A stretch of DNA of 64,000 bases. It comes from Marsupella aquatica (lineage: Eukaryota > Marchantiophyta). Numbering within the stretch: the first letter of the stretch is position 1; every line of letters starts with the position of its first letter. The notes under the pieces were generated by a model, which was not told the origin of the DNA, made no database searches, and worked only from the letters and a program-made list of their open reading frames with translations. The stretch spans positions 30,814,001 to 30,878,000 of the forward strand of contig OZ316892.1 of assembly GCA_973895155.1 (NCBI GenBank). The letters run 5' to 3'. Of the stretch, positions 47,312-58,132 are shown piece by piece. The translations under genes were made by a program, and so were the position numbers.

Positions 47312-48957
47312 GGAGGAGGTTATGTGATAACATGGTTAAGAAGAAAGGAATAAAGAAAGTGGAAAAATTAATTTTTTTTGCCTTTGAAGCGGGAAAGAAG
47401 AACGTTAAATGCTAAGCAAACCATTATTGAAAGCCTAACAACCATTCAAGAGATTAAGAGAAGGAAAAGAGGCTCAACCGAAAGAAAGTATTTCTTGGTA
47501 AAGAGAAGGAAACCGGACCACGAACCGGAAGCCGTAAAATCGTCTCCGGACGCTGTCAAGAAAATCTAACACCAGGTTCTTGAAGCCGAGGCTACGCTCT
47601 TCGTCCTGGGGAAAACCCATAAGCATTGGACTCCTGACAGTGAGTCGGAATCCCTCTTAAGGACGAACCGATTTTGCTCTTCTCACACCTCTCAAAGCTG
47701 AACAGAGTAAGTTTTGAGCTCCCGAGTGAATAGGCTTGTCGAAGCAGTAGAGAAAGGAGGCTCTTCCCTTCCGGTTGAGGATCTTGGGTCCGGATTATAG
47801 GACCATTCTAGATTCTGTGAGAGAAAGGTATAAGAGAGCCTTGACAGACTTGTGTGAGGTGGCAGCCTACTCCTACGCTTGGAGGGAAGGCTGGGGATGT
47901 GGAGATTGGCGCTAAGGCCCCCTGTTTTGATAGTTGTCTACTTTTGGGGCTTGAGCTGGTTTCTGAACCGGAACTGAACCGGTGGCGAACCGGTTTCTGC
48001 TATATCTCGCTTGCTGGACGTTCGTTTTCGCTGAAAGTGTGCTGAGATGGAGAAGGTTGGCTGATATACGCGACGGAGTAATTATAGAGGCTATATTTGT
48101 CGTAAGTCGTAAGAACACAAAAGTAACAAAATATCTTTATAAACTCGGAATTCGATCCCTTTAGGAATAGAATTGGAATAGATTGAATGATATAGTAATT
48201 TTGAGAGGTTTAGAGTCTCTTACTCTATACAGCTCAAATTTTCCTTACAGGAAAAATAAGAAAACTAACAAAACACAAACAAAACAAACTTTTGAGTTAT
48301 GAATAAAGATAAGCTTCACTTGAGTGAGATCATTATCAGTTTGATATTGCCACTCCTTCAAAAAGGACTATGGTCTTATTATATACAAACAAAATTTCTC
48401 TTAACTCATCTAAACTCTCCTTAAATCCATAAGAATACTGATTGAAAGGTAGATTTCTGATTACAAATACTAAGATATTCAATAAAATGCCGTCAACATG
48501 AATTGATTATCAGTGATGCGCACTTTCAATCAATCACTATTGAATATACCAGAGTACAGTAATGGTACTAACTACTGTGAAAATGGAATTTTGCTTCTCT
48601 CAATCAAGCATTAATTCTCAAATTGGCTAGCAAATCTCATTTGAGTAAGTCTAGCAGTGAATTTGATATGAATCTCAAAAGGGTGTGATTGTAATTCAGT
48701 CACACAAAGTATCTCTTGAATTCATTCACAAATCATAACATATATTTTACTTCCATACAAGTCTCTCTTGTTAAAATGGAAGGTGGAAAACTATTCAGAA
48801 TTCTAACATCTGAATAACATTTTGTCCCCGCCTTTCGGACTGGTAAAGAAAGGGGTCTTATAGGTGTAGTCTGTCAACTGAAGAGTCATGACCTTTCAAA
48901 CCTCAATATCTAAAAGGTAATCTTAAAATGGAAAAAGTAAAGTGTGGAAAATGCAGT

Positions 48958-49693
48958 GGACGCTTCTCAAAGCGTCGAGGTTTGAGCGGACGCTTTGCAA
49001 AGCGTCGGTGTTTTCCGGTAAAACTAATAAACAGTGATCTTAATCTAATTTTAACTTCTAAACTAAAAGCCGTAATGAGTTGAAACTTTTCTAGGGTACT
49101 CTACTACATATAGTCTATATGCTGGCAAAGTTTCAGACTTTTCTGAGATCTCTAAGTGCCTCAAATAAATCAGTAAAAGTGGCACGGTGTTATAAAAGTG
49201 CGAAAAACGAAAATATTTTTAAGTGTCGGGAACATAGTGGACGCTTCAGAAAGCGTCCAAACCTACAAAGGACTTTTGTGGACGCTTCAGAAAGCGTCGG
49301 CTGAATTTTGAAGTTTAGGTCGCAGCGTCCGTCTTCTGGGCTCCGGGTGCGACGCTTCAGTCAGCGTCAGTGTCGATGTCGTCTTGGAGTGGCGGACGCT
49401 TTAGAAAGCGTCGGGTCTTACGGGGACGCTTTTAAGAGCGTCGCGGCGGTCAGGACTTGACAACGGACGCTTCCAAGTAGCATCAAGTTTTGGACTGCTG
49501 CAGTGGACGCTTCACGAGGCGTCGAGTACTTGGTGCCGGTCACAGACATTGGATTGGTGCCGCGGTTGAACGTATACTAACTTCTCAGGTGGACGCTTCA
49601 GAAAGCGTTCAAAGTTGGGCTGCTTGAAACAGAGTAGTGAGGGCGGACGCTTCATAAAGCGTCAAAAGAATGCGGGCGCTTCCGAAAGCGTCA
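48958..49693 (+). repeat. GGACGCTT..AAAGCGTC palindrome cluster, 12 copies
   Basis: Twelve imperfect palindromes, best form GGACGCTTCAGAAAGCGTC, start at about 48958, 48988, 49239, 49280, 49350, 49393, 49423, 49464, 49504, 49591, 49644 and 49674. Arms GACGCTT/AAAGCGTC are kept while the centre varies. The cluster lies just upstream of the frame at 49954. Not found elsewhere in the window. Confidence 0.9.
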
Positions 49694-49953
49694 TCCTTGG
49701 CTCCAAAAAGTTTGAAAATATCCCGATTAAGCTCTTATTCATAATATTCAACAAAAATGCCTTCCCACAATATTCACTTCTAGCTCCTACCTTCTGCCTT
49801 CACCGGTTCAAATCTATTTGCTACTCCAACTACCAGGCAGTATGAAGAGTGCCAAGAGCAGTCCTTCTTCCAAGACTCAGAGTGGGACTCCAGTAAAGCC
49901 TGAAGTACGACGTTCAAAGAGGAAGGAGGCTCAGATCACCATGAAGCCCTAGC

Positions 49954-51090
49954 TTGAGACCCCTCATTCCTACTGATGCAGCTGAGAAGGAACAGCTCCG
50001 AAAAGATCTTACACTAATGGGCTGTGCCTCTTTGATGGATCTTACTTGGGGATTTCTGAGTGAAGACATGGTAAGGGAAGTGCTGGCAGGAGTTCCTCCC
50101 ACAGAATTTCAGAAGACTGCACGAGCTCGACCAGAAGCTTGGACCAAGGCATTCGTTGGAGAAGCTTTTCAGCTACCAGTTAAAGGGAGTGGCTTCTGCC
50201 CCAGAGGAGAGAATCTCACAGTGGAATACTTCGATGGCAAGATGGATGCCAAAGAAGGATGGACCATCAACCAGTGTACTCACAAGGACCTCGGGAATGT
50301 GATGGCATTCCTAGTCCCCCTCATCTATCCAGAGAAACCAAGGAGGGTGATTCTTAAAGTAGGAAGTACTATCATTGCTTCCTTCTTCAAAACCAGAGAG
50401 GTATCATGGGCTACTATCTTCTCAAGTGTTCTAGAGAAGCAGGTCTCCGCCCTGTCCAACAGAGCCCCCACTGCTCTCTCCTGTTACTTGGTACATCTAT
50501 ACTCTCATGACCAAACCTTATTCAAACATGAGAAGAGTGCATTTGGCACCAAGAGCAGCTATGTGAAATATGGAGTCTTGGATCCAGAAATTCAGAGCTT
50601 ACCAGAGTCTGAAGATGACCCAGAGCCGAAAGAGATCAACTTTGTAGGGCCAACCAGGAAGAGGAAGCTCGACAAAACTGAACCGGCTTCTGATCCGGCT
50701 TCTGAACCGGTTTTTGACCCGGTTTCCTACCCGATGAGTGGCGCTACTACCTCTTCAGCCGGTCTTTCACACTCTACCTTACACCATTTTTCTTGTTTAT
50801 TCAAGGATCTTTCGGCCATCAAGACCAAGATGGGAATCATGGAACCAGTGCTCTCAAGGCTCTCCCAGGTGACTGGTGTGGCTCCTGCTGACCTTGTGAA
50901 GAAAGTGGAGGACCTGATGAAAGGAGATGAGAACAAGGTCAAGATTGAGCAGCTAGAGAAATCATTAGAGGAAGAGAAGAAGAAGAACTATCATCTTGAA
51001 CAGTTGCTGCACAAGGCAAAGGAGAAGACACAACGGAGCAACTACTCTTCGATAACATTTCCAGAGCTATGGATCACCTGGAACCCTTAG
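49954..51090 (+). CDS. LTR-internal ORF of the 48-52 kb LTR, 378 codons
   Basis: Open from 49954 to 51090. The start is uncertain: an upstream in-frame region (from about 49840) is basic and Ser/Thr-rich but has a stop before 49954. Residues about 40-190 hold LSEDMVREVLAGVPPTEFQK, TARARPEAWTKAFVGEAFQL, EYFDGKMDAKEGWTINQC, MAFLVPLIYPEKPRR and REVSWATIFSSVLEKQV. The same skeleton occurs in the frame at 31524-33956. The C-terminal third has a repeated (S/D)P(A/V)SxP stretch, then a coiled coil (KIEQLEKSLEEEKKKNYHLE). It is antisense to the inferred LTR orientation. A transposon protein of unknown function; not a recognised enzyme. Confidence 0.6.
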   Translation: MRPLIPTDAAEKEQLRKDLTLMGCASLMDLTWGFLSEDMVREVLAGVPPTEFQKTARARPEAWTKAFVGEAFQLPVKGSGFCPRGENLTVEYFDGKMDAKEGWTINQCTHKDLGNVMAFLVPLIYPEKPRRVILKVGSTIIASFFKTREVSWATIFSSVLEKQVSALSNRAPTALSCYLVHLYSHDQTLFKHEKSAFGTKSSYVKYGVLDPEIQSLPESEDDPEPKEINFVGPTRKRKLDKTEPASDPASEPVFDPVSYPMSGATTSSAGLSHSTLHHFSCLFKDLSAIKTKMGIMEPVLSRLSQVTGVAPADLVKKVEDLMKGDENKVKIEQLEKSLEEEKKKNYHLEQLLHKAKEKTQRSNYSSITFPELWITWNP

Positions 51091-52055
51091 TAGAAACCAA
51101 GGGAGAGGACCTGGTACAGACCCAACTATTCAAGCAGTACTTCATTGATGTTCCCAATCCCCTTCTCATGCCCTTAGAAGAAGCATACCTCTTCAACTTT
51201 TGTTTAGAAGAAACTTGTCCCTAAGTATAAGAGGGAAAGTTTCCACCATTTTACTCAGACTTACATTTCACTTTTGAAAGTCTCCTTCTTTGAAGAGAAG
51301 TAATAGATTCATAATTTTGGTGATCTATGCTTTGTGTTTGGACATTAGTGTGTGACCATTCTTGCTAGAAAATCTATGGAAAGTGACTAGCAATGTCATA
51401 GTTAACCTTTAGGCTGACTGGAAATGCATGCCTGAGACCATGCAAAGGTCTAAAGATTCATGTTAACTATGGAATACTTATGGCTTATTAAGTATTAGTG
51501 GAAGAAGCACCATACGAGAACTCACAAATTGCGTAGTCCTAAAAGAGCAATCTGAAGGATTGAATAGAAGAATAAGTTAGTTCGGAGTAATCAGTACCAC
51601 CTTTGCCTTGACATAGATCAGAAAGTTAATATGGGCTATCTTATATACATCTTTTACAAATTCTTAGATGGTTGGCTTTAAAGATGAGCTTTAGGCATCA
51701 GCCTAATTTAGTCAGACTCTCTGTTGACTCTTAATCATGCCTAACTTAGTCATAGATTGCTAAGTGGCGAGAGGAGATGAGACATTTAAGGCTCGCCTAA
51801 TTCTATCTTTACGCCTCTGGCTTTTGGTTGTTTTCTTATATTTTTAGAATTAATTATTGCACTGTTGATGATGCAAACATCACAATACCTGAGGATGTAT
51901 TAAAAACTCCTTCCACCTTACCTAAGCATGTCGGTAAAGGCTTAAAATCTGAGATAGGTTAGCTTAACTATCTCAAAGTATATTAATACAATCTTTTAGG
52001 TCTCACAAGCTCTTAACGGGAACGAATTCTGGTTGTTTAAGAAGAAAGTAATTCA
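51091..52055. other. Non-coding part of the 48-52 kb LTR
   Basis: About 965 bp, AT-rich, with only short frames. It ends in the inverted terminal similarity described for the LTR. Confidence 0.5.
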
Positions 52056-52080
52056 TATTCCTTTAAACCCTACTCTACAG

Positions 52081-52187
52081 GTGAGGACTATGAATGCCAA
52101 TAATAATAGCGCCTGGTGCTACCTCTGGGTGCAACCATTCTTGGGTGAGGAGTATGAAGGCAATTAATAATAGCGTCTGGCACTACC
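52081..52187 (+). repeat. Tandem duplication carrying MULE palindromes 5 and 6
   Basis: Two related units of about 43 bp (52081-52123 and 52145-52187), each GTGAGGA(C/G)TATGAA.GC followed by AATAATAGCG. Palindromes at 52107-52121 (TAGCGCCTGGTGCTA) and 52171-52185 (TAGCGTCTGGCACTA). Confidence 0.85.
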
Positions 52188-52646
52188 TATTTCAATGGGC
52201 TTGAAAACATTCAATGGAAGGATAAGTATGATAATGCAATACAGTACGAGTCATTAAGTTGGCACGCTTGAAGATCTCCACTGGATCTTTGCGAGTCCGA
52301 TCCGCCCGGGTCCAAATGTGTCAGAGAGGAAGCGTCCATGAAAGTTATATCAGAGGGTCCTCTTTGAAGTGGGTACCCAGGACCAAGTGCGAACTCTCCT
52401 TATATCTAGTCGTTCTCCTCCGATGTCCTTATTGTCAAGCCATTCTTCATTGAGTCGCAGTTGTGGCTCATCTTTTGGGCGCGTGGTTCCCGTTCTTGCT
52501 TTCGGGCCCAATTGTTCTTTTTGGCTTTCGTGCGCGTTCTTGTTCTCCTTCTCATCCCCGTTTCTCATTCTCGTCCTAGTTCACGCTGCTGTCCTCCTTC
52601 ACGTTCTTGTTTGCGCTTCTTTTTCTCGTCCTTGTCCTCACTTTCA

Positions 52647-53075
52647 ATGGCACCTCCACGAGGGAAGGCAAAGGAGGAGGCACTTGTCCCAAGTGACACC
52701 GACCGGGAGATCCCCGCATCAAATAGCTTATCGCCTTGACCGAATGCCAAGAGGACGACGGTTCCAATCTCGAAGAAGGGGAAACTCATCTCAAAGATGA
52801 AGAATGCCCCACCTGTGGGCCGCAGCGAAGGATCCAGTCGGCCAAATGCGAGCGGCCCGACTTCTGTTCCCGCTAGGGATATCGCCCCTGCTTCAGTCGG
52901 CCGTCCAAGAGCCGACACTATCTACACGGGGGTCTCCGAGCCTTCTTCATCCACTGAGAGTGATCGTTCTTCGAGCGGGGACTCATCACCGAGCAGGCAA
53001 GGATTTGCGTGGTATGGATCGAGCGACTCGAATGACGACTCCGATGCGTACAAGCCAAGTTGGTGGGAAGACTGA
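52647..53075 (+). pseudogene. Small Ser/Pro-rich acidic ORF in the MULE
   Basis: From ATG 52647 (MAPPRGKAKEEALVP) the frame reaches a TGA at about 52737, then stays open in the same frame to 53075, giving about 142 codons. It is disordered: a basic patch (KKGKLISKMKN), Ser-rich SSSTESDRSSSGDSSPSRQ and an acidic end SDAYKPSWWED. It lies between the divergently oriented transposase and ParB-methyltransferase genes. No family recognised. Confidence 0.4.
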
Positions 53076-53398
53076 TTTCCCGTTGTCAGAGCGTATCGTT
53101 CGAGTGCTGGAGAGACTTGTAGGATCCATCGAGGTTGATAGGATCTGTTTCCACTCGTTTTTTCGATAGAAAACCCATACCATTCCTTCCTTGTATGTCG
53201 GATTTCTAGTGTACTGTAACATTTTGTATATGAACGGCACAATCATTCGTTTTTACCTCGGTGTCAATGGTTTTGAATTCAGAAGACCAAGCTTTAATTT
53301 CCGGTTCTACTCCCATGTTTGCATTGTATTTCTGAATGCGAACCTGATCTATTTCTTTGAAATGGCCGTAAACACTCGTTTGCTGTCAATGTTTTTAC

Positions 53399-53834
53399 TA
53401 GCGTTCGGCGCTATTATGAGAAACAAAGTGTCTGTAACACTGTCCTGACATGTCTTATCTTTAAAGTGTTTTTGATAGCGTTGGGCGCTACTAATGAAAG
53501 GAATCACAAGTCAGACCCGTTCGGAGTTATTTTTACTTTTATTTCAACAAATTCTGTTCAATTGATGTGCATTTTAATAGCGCCAGGCGCTATTGTAATT
53601 CATTGGAATATTCATTGAATGAATGGGTTCATGTGGTCATGGTTGTTGTCATTGGACTCCGATTTCATCATTTATTTGAATACTAGCGCCGAGCGCTACT
53701 AAAGTTGGCTTGTCGACACCTGCACAAAATTGGAAAATTTATAGACAATTGTGTTGATAGTACTGCCCGTAGCTACATTAAGACAGTTTTTCAGATACAT
53801 TTGAAAGTATGTTGTATAATAGCGCCTGGCGCTA
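53399..53834 (+). repeat. MULE palindromes 7-11, cluster upstream of the ParB gene
   Basis: Five copies at 53399-53413 (TAGCGTTCGGCGCTA), 53476-53490 (TAGCGTTGGGCGCTA), 53578-53592 (TAGCGCCAGGCGCTA, perfect), 53684-53698 (TAGCGCCGAGCGCTA) and 53820-53834 (TAGCGCCTGGCGCTA, perfect). Spacing is about 77-136 bp. The cluster occupies the presumed 5' region of the ParB-methyltransferase gene. Confidence 0.92.
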
Positions 53835-55022
53835 TCCACAACTACCAACACTGATGTGGTTCCAACGGTCACTTTCCAACGATAATATTATAGTAGATTG
53901 AGGTTCACGGAACCCTTTTTGCTTTTGTCTGGGATGAAAGTCCAATCAAAGAATGCCATCTGTACTTGGACCGTTGTAATTGAATGGCTGGTTCCATTGT
54001 ATCGGTGTCTTAATACGAGGTGGAGATCGCTCGTTTGGGATAATTTAGTCCGTCTACGCGCTCAGACCTCGGACTGTACGAGTTTGTCAAGTGCGTATGT
54101 GCATCCTTTATTGGTCCCGTACATTTTGAGACGTGATCGTCACAAGAACTGCACGGCGCGTACGACAGTGCCGGGTGGTCGAGTAGCTCTCCATGGCAAC
54201 TTTTGGCTGGGTGATACGAGAATGGGGGAGGCTGATGGTGGTCATTCTGAGTCCTCTCAGTCTTTGTTCGCTGGTTCAGTATACACCCATCGCGTCACTC
54301 GATCGACTGCGTCCCTGTCGACTTCTGAAGCTGAATCTGCACAGCCCTTTCCAAGGTTGAGGAGAGGGAGAATGGACCCTAAGGACGTCTCCATGGGTGA
54401 AGTCAGTGACATAGGCTTATCGATAGACGAGGTAATATCAAAGCACGCATTGTCGTTCGGGAAGGATTTTCGAGGATTCAATAAGGAGCCACCTCAAATT
54501 CCTCTTTGTAGATTGCTCCCCATGGAGGTTGTTCGAACCTTACAGAAAGAAAGTGCATCGATCGAGAAGTTGAAAGAATCATTCCGTGTCACCGGGTACA
54601 ACTCGCGCATTGGGATGCCTTTCTATGTTCAGCCTACAAATGCCGATGGGGTTTCTCAGATATGCACCAGCGAGATCCGGGACTCTTGGGATCCAATCTG
54701 GGTCGCAGAGAACGACAAGTTTGAGGAAGAGTGTGATGCGGACCCAGCGTTCCATATTCTAAAAGATAAAATGTTTTGTGTGTTTGACGGAAATCATCGA
54801 TTGTACTCGTGGTCAATCGTCACCAGGGAGAATCCGGACAACTTGAAGTATCATCCTCGTGTGATTTGTGTTATTTTCAATGGTGATAGAGGTTCGCTAG
54901 TTGAGCTCGAGGCGGCAATGCACACCGTGAACCAGTAAGTTCTATTCATTAACTGTTGTTACCCCTGTCATTCATTTTGGACCAAACATGCTTTGTGAAA
55001 GTGTTCATTCCCCAATTTTTGC

Positions 55023-55037
55023 TAGTGCCCGGCGCTA
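55023..55037 (+). repeat. MULE palindrome 12, in intron 1
   Basis: TAGTGCCCGGCGCTA inside intron 54935-55061 of the ParB-methyltransferase gene. Confidence 0.88.
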
Positions 55038-56472
55038 CTAATTCCTTTTCATTGCATCCAGGCTTGGACAAGTAGTCGTTGAGCCTTCCTGGATTCTTGA
55101 CGCGGACAGAATTTCCCGAATTCTGTCGCGTGATTTTGATCACTATAAGCCACTCATCGACAGCCCGAACATGGCAAAGTTTGAGGCGATCCGAAAGAAG
55201 ACGAGAAAGGGGTCTTGGTTTACACATAAAATGCCACAGGATGCTCTCATCTACATTCTGTGTGTGGACAAAATCAAGTCTTATTCAATTCAATTTAAGT
55301 CTGATATGGCTTTAGCCAAAGCTCAAGGGGCTTCTTGGTCAGAAGAGGAGACCACAAAGAGGCATGAGGCAATGATGAAGGAGGCAACCAAAGATTGGTC
55401 AATCAAAGTGACAAAGATCACCCCTTTACTTCATCCGGATTTTGGAGATTATTTGGGAACCTGTGCTGAGATGTATCCCGTAACTGAGAAGAACAAACGG
55501 GAGAAGAAGCCAGACACAGTTGTATGCACAATGGATCGAGCCAGGTTGTTTACTGTTGTTTCATACCTGGATCCAAAATTGAGGTGCACCCTTCTAGTAG
55601 CCCACTACACTCCCGAGATTCGGAAACAGTTTTTCCATCCTGCAAGTGTCAACGAGAGCCTATGAAGCAGTGGTGCCATACATGGCATACTTGGAATTCT
55701 GTGGAGGGAATTGCAACTGGAATGCTTCACACTTCCTTCAAACAGATTTCTGACCGGATGCCGGCTGACCGTCTCACAAAGTCTGGGTGTGAGTCAATGG
55801 AGGCCATGCTTAAGATCATTCTCGATGAATTCAGAAACTTTGGGGATCTTGTCAAGGAAAAATTCTTCAACAACTTGTGGCCTTCCAAATATGCGGACAA
55901 GGAAGATTACACAGAGCGGAACCGGAAGAGAGCCAAACGATATCTACACCAATTTTACATGTGGATGGAGCTTAGATCTCCTGACACTCTGTGGGCATAC
56001 CCGCCTGCATTTCAGAAATGGGTGTCTATTGAAGAGGGAGACGCTCTTGCCGACCTTTATTCGATGTACCCAGCGGAGGGAAAGTTTCCACCACGTTCAT
56101 TGTTGGAGTGGGAGAGACTTCACTGTCCGTGGTACCTCGACACAGACAAATGGGATTTACAGTTTGACAAAGCTGAGAAGGATGCCTTCATGAAGTTGCA
56201 GAAGTCCCAGATCCCTGCCAACTATGTGTCTGCAATGAAGCAAGGTCTCCAGTCTGATGTTGACGAATCTGCATCTGAGTTACAAAAGAATTGTGAGTCT
56301 CTTGTCATGCACGTTGACCGAAGCCGTAAGCCAAGAGCAAAGGCAAAGAATGAGTCAGCTGCACCAAGTGACTCCACAAGGTCCTTCAAGAAAAGTGAGT
56401 AGTCTAAGCGCTTTTTGGTTACTTGTTGGCACTGCTTATGCAGGAGTTTCATTTGGAAATCCCTTTGATTAA

Positions 56473-56487
56473 TAGCGCCTGGCACTA
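56473..56487 (+). repeat. MULE palindrome 13, in intron 2
   Basis: TAGCGCCTGGCACTA inside intron 56395-56528. Confidence 0.88.
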
Positions 56488-57273
56488 GTCTAAAAGGTTG
56501 GACTCATGCAAGTTTCTGTGCCTAATAGGAGGTCGAAAGTCCAACACTGAGGTCCCGGCTGCCGAAGGGAAGAATGATGCAACTCCTCAGGCATCGGAGG
56601 CAAACACTGGAGCTCAAGAAACCCCGGATCAAGGGACCCCGGATGGTGCTGGCAAATCCATTGTCCCTGTTGACGCAACTAGCACAAAGAAAAAGAAAAA
56701 GAGAGGCGCCGGTGAGGACAGAGCAGCATCATCTACTCGAGACGTTATTTCCTGTGGACTTCAAAGAGATGTCGGGAATTTTAAGCGAAGGTGTTCTAGA
56801 CACTGTTTTGTGGAGTCCAATTTAAACAAATTTTACGATTTGGTATTTAACAAGGGGATGAAGCCCATGTGGGTTACTAAAGTTGAGGCCTGGGGAAAGG
56901 AATTGGTAAAGTCAGGAGACAGAGAGAAGGGAGTAATGCGTGGCAGAAAAGAGAGGGGCTTTGGTGTGGATGCTGGTTTCATCTACATTCCCACTGGATT
57001 AAAACCAACACTTCTTGATCGGAAAGTTCCCAGATGGAACCTTCAGGATTACACTATTCCTAGCTCTTTCTTCCGAGCCATGGAGCCGTTCCTTGCAGAC
57101 AATGGCCTACTTGCAATTTTACACAGAGGAGACTATGATCAGGTATCTGAAGTGATTGCGGCTTGCCAGGATTCTAAGTGTTTCCAGTGTATTTCAACCC
57201 ACCATGTGGTCATGACTACACCAATGTATAGGCCCCGATCTGATACTCAGGTAACAATTCCTCTTGCACATAA

Positions 57274-57361
57274 TAACCCCCGGCGCTACTATCAGCATTC
57301 ACAATATCTACAATTCACTTATCTTTCGTAAGGATGAATGGTAGATTAGCGCCAAGTGCTA
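57274..57361 (+). repeat. MULE palindromes 14-15, in intron 3
   Basis: A half-degenerate copy at 57274-57288 (TAACCCCCGGCGCTA) and TAGCGCCAAGTGCTA at 57347-57361, both inside intron 57251-57456. Confidence 0.82.
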
Positions 57362-58132
57362 ATATATGTGTCTGTTTTCTTATACTGCCTTCATTGGGAA
57401 ACTGTGTTGTAGATATTCACACTTACTCTTAATATATTTGCCGCATTTTGACAAAGGGAAGGGTCCCGAAAGACCCCAAGTTCCGGCCACTCTCGAATGA
57501 AGAAGACCCTTCCGTCACTAACATTATTGGGTTTTCGTTGCCGCAACATGACCCAACTCCTGAGCTCCAATTTGCAGGAAATTCACGATTGCCTATGGGT
57601 TTCATGCAAACTATTTTGGAATTGGTGACTCTTCCTGGAGATATCGTTATGGACTGGACAGTAGGTTCCGGTAGTACGTTTGTGGCTGGAGATTATTTTG
57701 GTCGCTTTGTTGTTGGGCTGGAAAATCGGCCAGAGTTTGTTGATACTTCCAGTAAGGTCTTCCTCGATCTTTTACAAAACAAAGAAGTGGTTGCACCAAC
57801 TCCTCCTAAGAAGATTCCTGGAAGTAAGAAGTAGGACAGGCTCCGTGCTATTCTAAATTTTGATTCGGAAGACAAGGATGAGGGTGGCAATGCTTCTCAG
57901 CAATCTAAAGATGATGAGGTGTTGAAGAATGTGGTGGACCTTGGATCTGGAGATGAGGGCAGTGAAGAGTAATTTTCTTTAGCTTTCTTTCTCTCATTGT
58001 ATACTTTTTTCCAAAGAACTCCTATACTCCCTTTTGTCTAGAAAATTCGCCCGATTTCCCAACTTTGACTAAAGAACTCCAGTTCAAATTCTCAGGTCAG
58101 AGTGGAATCTTCGGAGGCATTTTCAACTTCGA

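Larger units (their letters stand above)
48098..52055 (-). mobile_element. Solo LTR (about 3.96 kb), relative of the 30-34 kb LTR
   Basis: Bounded by TGTCGTAAGTCG (48098) and GTAATTCA (52055), TG...CA on either strand, with only TATT shared as flanking duplication. The left kilobase is related to 30304-31150 in the same orientation, which sets the strand as minus. Both extremities also resemble each other inverted: CGGAATTCGATCCC at the left and, inverted, CAGAATTCGTTCCCG at the right. It contains a plus-strand frame and a private palindrome cluster. Confidence 0.6.
47323..52080 (+). mobile_element. 3' LTR of the nested gypsy fragment, split by a solo LTR
   Basis: Starts TGTGATAACATGG right after the polypurine tract and runs to 48097. 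After the second LTR (48098-52055) about 25 bp remain, ending CTACTCTACA at 52080, where MULE sequence resumes with a palindrome-bearing duplication. Total about 0.8 kb. The 5' part of this element is missing, so no target duplication can be shown. Confidence 0.6.
54221..57834 (+). pseudogene. ParB-like domain fused to DNA amino-methyltransferase-like domain
   Basis: Four exons: 54221-54934, 55062-56394, 56529-57250, 57457-57834, joined by GT-AG introns that restore frame (NQ|LGQVVVEPSW, KK|RGRKSN, TQ|GRVPKDPK). Exon 1 has IEKLKESFRVTGYNSRIGMP and CVFDGNHRLYSWSI, the ParB/sulfiredoxin-type DGNHR motif. Exon 2 is a charged region (WYLDTDKWDLQFDKAEKD) of unknown fold. Exons 3-4 carry a methyltransferase in beta-class order: a motif IV-like FKEMSGILSEGVLDTVLWSP in a shifted frame, FFRAMEPFLADNGLLAILHR, then NSRLPMGFMQTILELVTLPG and motif I-like VMDWTVGSGST with GRFVVGLENRPEF. 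Frameshifts near 55660, 56745 and 56825. The frame ends at a TAG (57832), after which an acidic tail runs on to 57972. ParB-methylase fusions are known in bacteria and phages. Confidence 0.75.

Noticed and set aside
48958-49693. CRISPR-like array of about 20-bp repeats with spacers
   Set aside because: Repeats are imperfect palindromes with irregular gaps, in a plant transposable element, and no cas gene is present.
53898-54220. Upstream extension of the ParB-methyltransferase frame
   Set aside because: The frame is open but shows no conserved pattern and follows directly on the palindrome cluster; the ATG at 54221 was preferred.
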